The translations under genes were made by a program, and so were the position numbers. Below, in pieces: positions 58,274 through 64,000 of a stretch of 64,000 nucleotides of DNA. The notes below the pieces were generated by a model that saw nothing but the letters and a program-made list of their open reading frames with translations, ran no database searches and was not told the DNA's origin. The stretch is from SHWB01 sp050246875 (GTDB lineage Bacteria; Pseudomonadota; Alphaproteobacteria; UBA6615): NCBI GenBank assembly GCA_050246875.1, contig JBFWVF010000009.1, positions 124,001-188,000 on the forward strand, read 5' to 3'. The first letter of the stretch is position 1. Each line of letters starts with the position of its first letter.

Positions 58274-59254
58274 CTACGGCTTCAGCACCAGCTTGCCCAT
58301 GATGGTGCGGGCATCGAGCAGTTCGTGCGCCTTGCGCGCCTCGACCAGCGGCAGGCGGGCATGGATGGGCGGGTCGAAGCGGCCCTCGCCGAACAGGCCG
58401 ACCACGGTGGCGATGATGCGCTGCGCCCGCGCCTTGTCGTGGTCGAAGGCGTGCCAGGAGAAGGCCCGCACGGCGAGGCTCCTGCCGAGATTGGCGCGCA
58501 GTTCGGCAAAGGTCTCCGTCTTCGGCAGACCGGCCAGCGCGTTGAAGGTGACGATCATGCCGAGCGGCACCAGCATGCGGAAATTGTCGGTGAAGTCGGG
58601 GCCGACGAGCTGGTCGAACATCAGCTCGATGCCGCGCCCACCGGTCAGCTCCAGCACGCGGTCGACGACGTTCTCGCGGCCATACTCGACGGTGTGGGTG
58701 GCGCCGGCCTTGCGGGCGAAGGCGCACTTCTCCGCCGAACTGGCGCCGGCGATGACGGCGATGCCTTCGGCGCGGCAGATATCGATGATCGCCGTGCCCA
58801 TGCCGCCGGCGCCGCCGTTGACGTAGACCGTGCGGGCATCGACGCCGCGCGCTGCCTCGCGCAGCATGGCCCAGGCGACGAAGTAGTTTGGCATGGCCAC
58901 GGCCGCATCGAGGTCGACGCGGTCGGGCAGGGGTGTCACCAGCGACTGCGGCACGGCGTTGTACTCGGCGTAACGCCCGCCACCGGCGCCGAACACCAGC
59001 ACTCTCTGGCCCACCGTCAGCCCGGTGACGCTGGCGCCGACGGCTTCGACATGGCCGCTCATCTCGTTGCCGAGGATCGCCGGCAGCATCGGCATCCAGC
59101 GATAGACGCCGGTGCGGAGCAGCACGTCGGGCTTGCCGACGCCGATGGCGGCGGCCTTCACCAGCACCTCGCCGGGGCCTGGCTTCGGCACCGGAAGGTC
59201 GACGACCTCCAGCACCTCCGGTCCGCCGGTGCGGCTGATCTGAACGGCTTTCAT
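58274..59254 (-). CDS. Quinone oxidoreductase-type zinc-binding dehydrogenase (MDR)
   Basis: The 326-residue medium-chain reductase has MKAVQISRTGGPEVLE, the NADPH loop VYVNGGAGGMGTAIIDI, and ILGNEMSGHVEAVGASVTGLTVGQRV. It lacks zinc-binding cysteines, as in zeta-crystallin-type quinone oxidoreductases and enoyl reductases. The start is placed at MKAVQIS, dropping ten unconserved residues. It sits between FAH copy 1 and the VOC gene, in the same direction. Confidence 0.9.
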   Translation of the reverse strand: MKAVQISRTGGPEVLEVVDLPVPKPGPGEVLVKAAAIGVGKPDVLLRTGVYRWMPMLPAILGNEMSGHVEAVGASVTGLTVGQRVLVFGAGGGRYAEYNAVPQSLVTPLPDRVDLDAAVAMPNYFVAWAMLREAARGVDARTVYVNGGAGGMGTAIIDICRAEGIAVIAGASSAEKCAFARKAGATHTVEYGRENVVDRVLELTGGRGIELMFDQLVGPDFTDNFRMLVPLGMIVTFNALAGLPKTETFAELRANLGRSLAVRAFSWHAFDHDKARAQRIIATVVGLFGEGRFDPPIHARLPLVEARKAHELLDARTIMGKLVLKP

Positions 59255-59281
59255 TCGCTGCGTACCCGGCAGTGCGGTCCC

Positions 59282-59379
59282 CATCCTTCGACAGGCTCAG
59301 GATGAGGACATGGCAATTGCGGCGCCATGCCGAGGCGCGTTCCCTCCAAGCCTCGTCCCGAGCCTGTCGAAGGATGAGG
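59282..59379. repeat. Dispersed palindromic repeats, copies 4 and 5 in inverted order
   Basis: CCTTCGACAGGCTCAGGAT (59285-59303) and its near-complement GAGCCTGTCGAAGGAT (59360-59375) flank a 56 nt centre. The arrangement is the same as at 57242-57328. Confidence 0.7.
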
Positions 59380-59405
59380 CCGGCACGACCCGGTGTGCAG
59401 TTTGC

Positions 59406-60011
59406 CTACGCCCGCTGCGCCGCCGCGATCTTGTCGGCGATGCGCGCGCGCCACTGGGCGATGGGCTCGAAGTCCGGCATCTGGCGGCACATGGCCTCGG
59501 TCTCGGCCTTGATCTGCTCTTCCGGCTTGTCGAGGTCGAGCGGCTCGCCGCAGGGCTGGCGCACATACCAGTCGCTGTCGACGAACATCTCCATGGCGTT
59601 GCCTTCGGGGTCGCGGAAGTACATCGCCCAGGCGAGGCCATGGTTGAGCGGCGTGATCGGGTCGATGCCCTCGGCGATCAGCTTCTTCCGCATCTTCGAC
59701 ATCTCGGTGAGGCTTGAGGCGCGGAAGGAGATCTGGTTGATGGCCGACTCGCGGCCGCCGCCGATCACTTGCGAGGTGCGGATCTCGCCTTCCTTGCGAC
59801 CGTTGCAGAGGATGAGCTGGTGATGCTCGTTGGGATCGAGCGTCAGGAACACGAGGTCGAGGTCGAGGTGCTCGATATAGCCGCGGTCGGCCACCACCAT
59901 GCCCATCACGCGTGTGTAGAAATCCTCCATCTTCGGCTTGTCGAAGCAGTTGATGCCGAAATGGCTGAAGCTGAGGCGGGTCTGCGGCTTCGTGATCGTG
60001 ATCGTGTCCAT
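59406..60011 (-). CDS. VOC family (glyoxalase/extradiol dioxygenase-like) protein
   Basis: The 201-residue protein carries beta-alpha-beta-beta-beta modules: LSFSHFGINCFDKPKMEDFYTRVMGM, HHQLILCNGRKEG, INQISFRASSLTEMSKMRKKL and AWAMYFRDPEGNAMEMFVDSDWYV. The metal ligands are probably the His near SHFGIN, the His of HHQLIL and the Glu of AMEMFV. A long helical tail (about 150-201) is extra to the usual domain. It lies 28 bp after FAH copy 2 and may act with it on ring-cleavage or diketo products. Confidence 0.9.
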   Translation of the reverse strand: MDTITITKPQTRLSFSHFGINCFDKPKMEDFYTRVMGMVVADRGYIEHLDLDLVFLTLDPNEHHQLILCNGRKEGEIRTSQVIGGGRESAINQISFRASSLTEMSKMRKKLIAEGIDPITPLNHGLAWAMYFRDPEGNAMEMFVDSDWYVRQPCGEPLDLDKPEEQIKAETEAMCRQMPDFEPIAQWRARIADKIAAAQRA

Positions 60012-60039
60012 GGCCTGTCTCCGTTCCGGGTGCCGGCCG

Positions 60040-60912
60040 TCAGTCGGCCACCACCCTGTTCACCAGCGTACCGATCTGCGTGATCTCGATTTCCAGTGTG
60101 TCTCCGGCCTTCATCCACAAGGGCGGCTTGCGGCCGAGCCCGACGCCCGAGGGCGTGCCGGTGACGATGACGTCGCCCGGGTGCAGCGGAATGCCGGCGG
60201 AAATGTACTCGATGAGTTGCGGCACGTCGAAGACGAGGTCCGATATGCTCTCGTCCAGAACCACCTGGCCGTTGAGCCGGGTGGTCATGTGCAGCGCCGC
60301 GGGGTCGGGGATCTCGTCGGCCGTGGTGACGCAGGGGCCGAACGAGCCGGTGTGCCAGAAGTTCTTGCCGAGCCCGGTCTGCGAGGTATGGAACTGCCAG
60401 TCGCGGATCGAGCCGTCGTTGTAGATCGAGTAGCCGGCGACGTGGGAGAGGGCATCGGCCGCCTTCACCCGGCGGGCTTCCTTGCCGATGACGACGGCCA
60501 GTTCGCCCTCGTAGTCGAACATGTCGCTCTCGCGCGGCTTCACGATCGGCGCGAGGTGGGCGACATGACTGTCCTCCCAGCGGGCGAACAGCACCGGCTT
60601 CTTCGGCAGGTCCATGCCGGCCTCGGCGGCGTGCTTGCGGTAGTTGAGGCCGACGCAGACGAATTTGGCCGTGCCGCCCACCGGCGGCAGGTAGACGATG
60701 TCCTTTTCCGGGAAGTCTGCGGCCTTGCCCTGGCCGCCACCGAAGCCGGTGGTGAGCCAGTCGCGCACCCGGGCGAGACCGTCCGGGTGCGCGAGGCAGG
60801 ACTGCAGCGTCGGCATCAGGTGCGGGTACTCCGCCCCGACATCGACCACACCGCCATTGTGGAGCGCGCCCCAACTGGCGCGCCCCATGTGGGTGAAGCT
60901 GACGAGTTTCAT
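60040..60912 (-). CDS. Fumarylacetoacetate hydrolase family protein, copy 2
   Basis: The 290-residue paralogue starts MKLVSFTHMGRASWG and has FVCVGLNYRKHAAEAGMDLPKKP, metal residues in FDYEGELAVVIG, YNDGSIRDWQFHTSQTG and GDVIVTGTPSGVGLGRKPP. It is closer to copy 3 than to copy 1. A longer frame from 61077 runs into the palindromic repeat and was rejected. It is followed 28 bp later by the VOC gene. Confidence 0.93.
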   Translation of the reverse strand: MKLVSFTHMGRASWGALHNGGVVDVGAEYPHLMPTLQSCLAHPDGLARVRDWLTTGFGGGQGKAADFPEKDIVYLPPVGGTAKFVCVGLNYRKHAAEAGMDLPKKPVLFARWEDSHVAHLAPIVKPRESDMFDYEGELAVVIGKEARRVKAADALSHVAGYSIYNDGSIRDWQFHTSQTGLGKNFWHTGSFGPCVTTADEIPDPAALHMTTRLNGQVVLDESISDLVFDVPQLIEYISAGIPLHPGDVIVTGTPSGVGLGRKPPLWMKAGDTLEIEITQIGTLVNRVVAD

Positions 60913-60948
60913 GCCGCGATGCCCATCTGACCGCCATATCCAAAAACT

Positions 60949-61143
60949 TCCTCTCCTTGAGGGAGAGGGCTTCCGACGTTGGCGTCGCAGGGCGCGGTAG
61001 CGACCGAGACGCTTACGACGGAAGGGTGAGGGGTTACAGGCGGTCCGAGGTTGGCCTTCGGCCTCGTAACCCCTCACCCTTCGCGCTCTAGGCTCGCGAT
61101 GCTCGCCAAGGCGCGAAGCCCTCTCCCTATGGGAGAGAGCGAG
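60949..61143. repeat. Approx. 195 bp imperfect palindromic intergenic element
   Basis: The left half ends GAAGGGTGAGGGGTTAC, and the right half begins GTAACCCCTCACCCTTC. Outer ends GAGAGGGCTTCCG and CGAAGCCCTCTC are complementary too, so nearly the whole gap between FAH copies 2 and 3 can fold on itself. It has no coding capacity and looks like a MITE or REP-type element. Confidence 0.7.
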
Positions 61144-61150
61144 ACTTGAC

Positions 61151-61981
61151 TCAGTCCGCCACCACCGTGTTCGACAGCGTGCCGATCTTGGTGATCTCGA
61201 TCTCGAAGGTGTCGCCGGCCTTCATCCACAGCGGCGGCTTGCGGCCGAGGCCGACGCCGGACGGCGTGCCGGTGATGATGACGTCGCCCGGGCGCAGCAA
61301 GGTACCGGCCGAGCAATAGGCGATGAGCTGCGGCACGTTGAAGATGAGGTCGTTGATGCCCTCGTTCTGCACTTCCTTGCCGTTCAGGCGGCCGACCATG
61401 CGCAGCGCCGACGGATCGGGGATCTCGTCCGTCGTCGTGATGCAGGGCCCGAACGATCCCGTGTGCCAGAAGTTCTTGCCGAGGCCGACCTGCGAGGTAT
61501 GGAACTGCCAGTCGCGGATCGAACCGTCGTTGTAGCAGGAGTAGCCGGCGACGTAATTGAGGGCGTCGGCCTCCGAAACGCGACGCGCTTCCTTGCCGAT
61601 GATCACCGCCAGCTCGGCCTCGAAGTCGAAATTGGTGCTCTCGCGCGGCAGCACGATCGGCTGCTTGTGGCCCACATGGCTGTCGTCCCAGCGGGCGAAC
61701 AGCATCGGCTTCTTCGGCAGCTCCATGCCGGCTTCGGCAGCGTGCTTGCGATAGTTGAGGCCAACGCCGATGAACTTGGCCCGGCCGTCGATCGGCGGCA
61801 GGTAGTCGAAGCTGCCGTCAGGCACGTCGGCTTTCTGGCCGACCGCGCCCTTGGCCCGCTCGATTCCGTCGCCGTGCAACGCGTCACGCAGGTTGCCGCC
61901 CTTGCCGACGTCGACAAGGCCGCCCTGCACGGCGACGCCCCAGCTTTCCCGGCCGTTGCGGCGATAACTCACGAGCTTCAT
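61151..61981 (-). CDS. Fumarylacetoacetate hydrolase family protein, copy 3
   Basis: The 276-residue paralogue starts MKLVSYRRNGRESWG and has FIGVGLNYRKHAAEAGMELPKKP, FDFEAELAVIIG (the usual EGEL reads EAEL, keeping the metal Glu), YNDGSIRDWQFHTSQVG and GDVIITGTPSGVGLGRKPP. The N-terminal cap is about 14 residues shorter than in copy 2. The acyl-CoA dehydrogenase gene lies just upstream on the same strand, 40 bp away. Confidence 0.93.
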   Translation of the reverse strand: MKLVSYRRNGRESWGVAVQGGLVDVGKGGNLRDALHGDGIERAKGAVGQKADVPDGSFDYLPPIDGRAKFIGVGLNYRKHAAEAGMELPKKPMLFARWDDSHVGHKQPIVLPRESTNFDFEAELAVIIGKEARRVSEADALNYVAGYSCYNDGSIRDWQFHTSQVGLGKNFWHTGSFGPCITTTDEIPDPSALRMVGRLNGKEVQNEGINDLIFNVPQLIAYCSAGTLLRPGDVIITGTPSGVGLGRKPPLWMKAGDTFEIEITKIGTLSNTVVAD

Positions 61982-62021
61982 TGGGTATTCCTCCCGTTGG
62001 GTTTGTCTTGCGGCCGGCCGG

Positions 62022-63176
62022 TCACTCGGCCCCGTCGGCCAGCATGGCCTTGGCGATGACGAGCTGCTGGATCTGCGAGGTGCCCTCGTAGAGCCGCATC
62101 AGCCGCACATCGCGGTAGAAGCGTTCGACGGCGAAGTCGGCCATGTAGCCGGAGCCGCCATGGATCTGCACAGCCCGGTCGGCGACGCGGCCGACCATCT
62201 CGGTGGCGAAATACTTGCACGCCGCCGCTTCCATGCTGACGCGGCGGCCGGCGTCGTAGTCGCGCGCCGTCTCCATCACCATGGCGCGCGCGGCCAGCGC
62301 CTCGGTGCGGCTGTCGGCAAGCATGGCCTGGACGAGCTGGAACTCGCCGATGGCCTTGCCGAACTGCCGGCGCGTGCGGGCGTAGCTGACGGATTCGTGG
62401 ATCAGCCGCTCGGCATGGCCGACGGCGGTGGCGGAGATGTTGAGGCGCCCCCGGTCGAGCACCTTCATGGCCGTGGCGAAGCCGCGTCCGGCCACGCCGC
62501 CGATGATGTTGGCGGCCGGCACGCGGGCATCCTCGAAGATCACGTCCGCCGTCTTGGCGCCGCGCTGGCCCATCTTGCGGTCGGCCTTGCCGACGCTCAC
62601 GCCCTTCACCTTCGCCGGCATGATGAAGGCGGAGATGCCGCGCGAGCCCGGGATCGCCGGGTCGGTGCGGGCCATCAGGGTGAAGACGTCGGCATAGGGC
62701 GCGTTGGTGATGAAGCGCTTGGTGCCGTTGATGACATACTCGTCGCCGTCACGGATGGCCGTCGTGCGGATCGAGGCGGCGTCCGAGCCTGCCTCGGGCT
62801 CGGTCAGGGCGAAGGAGGCGATCAGTTCGCCGGAGGCCAGACGCGGCAGCCATTCGCGCTTCTGTTCGGGCGTGCCGTCCATGACGATGCCCTGGGAACC
62901 GATACCGACATTGGTGGCGAACACGGTGCGGAAGGCCGGCGAGGTCCAGCCGAGTTCCACCAGCAGCCGGCATTCTTCCTCCATGGACAGGCCGAGGCCG
63001 CCATACTCGGTCGGGATCGACAGGCCGAACAGGCCCATCTCCCGCATTTCGGCGCGGATGCCCGCCGGCACCTCGTCCGTTTCCACAACCTCTGTTTCGA
63101 GTGGCACCAGCCGCTCGCGCACGTAGCGGTGGACGGTGTCGACGAGGTGGTTGAGGGTGGCGGTATCGAGGGGCAT
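62022..63176 (-). CDS. Acyl-CoA dehydrogenase
   Basis: The 384-residue FAD enzyme has the FAD/substrate signature ASFALTEPEAGSDAASIRT, FITNAPYADVFTLMART, RRQFGKAIGEFQLVQAMLAD and IHGGSGYMADFAVERFYRDVRLMRLYEGTSQIQ, whose Glu in YEGTS is the catalytic base. It oxidises an acyl-CoA to the 2-enoyl-CoA. The start MPLDTATL is chosen over an Arg/Pro-rich extension. It heads the leftward row with FAH copies 3 and 2. Confidence 0.94.
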   Translation of the reverse strand: MPLDTATLNHLVDTVHRYVRERLVPLETEVVETDEVPAGIRAEMREMGLFGLSIPTEYGGLGLSMEEECRLLVELGWTSPAFRTVFATNVGIGSQGIVMDGTPEQKREWLPRLASGELIASFALTEPEAGSDAASIRTTAIRDGDEYVINGTKRFITNAPYADVFTLMARTDPAIPGSRGISAFIMPAKVKGVSVGKADRKMGQRGAKTADVIFEDARVPAANIIGGVAGRGFATAMKVLDRGRLNISATAVGHAERLIHESVSYARTRRQFGKAIGEFQLVQAMLADSRTEALAARAMVMETARDYDAGRRVSMEAAACKYFATEMVGRVADRAVQIHGGSGYMADFAVERFYRDVRLMRLYEGTSQIQQLVIAKAMLADGAE

Positions 63177-63328
63177 GGAGCTTGGCCAGGAGGTGGCCGG
63201 AGACTGCACCGCCGGCCTGAGCGTGGCAACCACATTGCGGCAACCGCCCCTCGCTGGCACGGCGGCTGGCGGCTAGACTGGGCGGACAAGCCCGGCGGAA
63301 TGGCAGACCGGGCAGGGGAGCGCCGGAC

Positions 63329-64000
63329 ATGGCACTGAAGGACAAGGCGGACGCCCTGCTGCGGGGCGCGGTCGGGCGCGGCGACGTGCCGGGCGTCATT
63401 GCGGCGGTCACCGACCGCGACCGCACGGTCTACGAGGCCGGTTTCGGCCGGCGCGTGCAGGGCGAGGCCGGCGAGATGACACCCGATACGGTCGTCTACA
63501 TCGCCTCGATGACCAAGGCCATCACCTCGGTCGCCGCCATGCAGCTCGTCGAGCGCGGCGTGCTGGCGCTCGACTACCCTGCGAAGGACTACGTTCCCCA
63601 GATCGGCGATGCGAAGGTGCTGACCGGCTTCGACGCCGCCGGCAAGCCGCAGTACCGCGAGCCGGCGCGGCCGGTCACGCTGCGCCACCTGCTGACCCAC
63701 ACGTCGGGCTTCGGCTACGAGTTCTGGCAGCAGCCGGTGCTCGACTGGATGGTGGCGACCGGCGCGCCCAGCATGACCACCTGCGAGAACCGCGCCATGA
63801 CGGCGCCGCTGCTGTTCGACCCCGGCACGCGCTGGGAGTACGGCATCGGCATCGACTGGGCCGGCCGGATGGTCGAGATCGCCAGCGGACGGAGCCTCGG
63901 CGACTATCTCGCCGAGCACGTCTTCGCGCCCCTCGGCATGGACAGCACCGGCTTCCGCATCACCGAGGCGATGCGCCGGCGGCTGGCGAAGATCCATGCC
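63329..64000 (+). CDS. Serine hydrolase (beta-lactamase/EstB family), 3' end cut by window
   Basis: The visible 224 residues have the SxxK motif in YIASMTKAITSV (Ser nucleophile and Lys) and VTLRHLLTHTSGFGYEF. The Tyr motif of class C-like enzymes is YGIG in RWEYGIGIDWAG, and YLAEHVFAPLGMDSTGF follows. This is the beta-lactamase-related esterase fold (EstB/LpqH-like), usually an esterase or D-aminopeptidase rather than an antibiotic-resistance enzyme. GGGGAG lies upstream. The gene continues beyond position 64000. Confidence 0.9.
   Translation, partial: MALKDKADALLRGAVGRGDVPGVIAAVTDRDRTVYEAGFGRRVQGEAGEMTPDTVVYIASMTKAITSVAAMQLVERGVLALDYPAKDYVPQIGDAKVLTGFDAAGKPQYREPARPVTLRHLLTHTSGFGYEFWQQPVLDWMVATGAPSMTTCENRAMTAPLLFDPGTRWEYGIGIDWAGRMVEIASGRSLGDYLAEHVFAPLGMDSTGFRITEAMRRRLAKIHA

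Noticed and set aside
63329..64000. Antibiotic-resistance beta-lactamase
   Set aside because: The motifs fit the beta-lactamase-related esterase group; the gene is cut and shows no resistance-specific feature.

Overview
The window is a high-GC chromosomal segment of an alphaproteobacterium. The lineage call rests on the alaC-hom-glpX-...-recJ gene order, the rplM-rpsI pair, a class I PHA synthase, EcfG-type general-stress promoters in front of csbD and a DUF1328 gene, and many TRAP-transporter and CoA-ester enzymes. A Rhodospirillales-like lineage is plausible but cannot be fixed from this sequence. There are 63 protein genes, two of them cut by the window ends, and one tRNA. No rRNA, CRISPR array, insertion sequence or phage was seen.

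Region 1-30 kb is mostly housekeeping. It holds a truncated 2-oxoglutarate/Fe(II)-type oxygenase, YciI, CutA, an MFS and an AEC transporter, YtoQ, a TPR-methyltransferase, metY, two tandem CoA-binding proteins, an enoyl-CoA hydratase, rplM-rpsI, a PAS histidine kinase, a gamma-carbonic anhydrase, TPR and rhodanese envelope proteins, phaC, an OmpA-family lipoprotein, alaC-hom-glpX, an LLM flavin oxidoreductase, csbD and DUF1328, recJ, a small AT-richer two-lipoprotein island, an amidohydrolase, tRNA-Glu(UUC) and an FkbM methyltransferase.

At 30.45-30.67 kb on the minus strand is a very short gene whose frame runs through an in-frame TGA placed exactly at the CxxU position of the SelW/Rdx family. 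It is a probable selenoprotein that normal ORF calling misses.

Region 31-44 kb is a transport locus. An aldo/keto reductase, an IclR regulator and a second 2OG-type oxygenase lead into a TRAP-transporter substrate-binding protein, one DctQ/DctM permease pair on the opposite strand, and then five more paralogous binding proteins in tandem. Six receptors appear to serve a single membrane permease. All six share a CxCxEP motif and lack the usual carboxylate-binding arginine at the aligned position. Separate leaders and terminators suggest that most are transcribed individually.

Region 44-54 kb is accessory: a methyltransferase, a sulfotransferase-like protein, a GDSL hydrolase, RidA, an HSL-type esterase, an ACMSD-like amidohydrolase, a 691-residue RTX calcium-binding protein with a His/Asp-rich head, and an amidase-signature protein that has lost both catalytic serines.

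Region 53-64 kb is a catabolic cluster: two medium-chain dehydrogenases, a sugar-acid dehydratase of the L-arabonate type, a beta-hydroxyacid dehydrogenase, three FAH-family hydrolases, a VOC protein, an acyl-CoA dehydrogenase and a truncated serine hydrolase. Its gaps carry dispersed palindromic repeats that were not noticed elsewhere in the window. The gene set fits non-phosphorylative sugar-acid or diketo-acid breakdown, but that assignment is inference.
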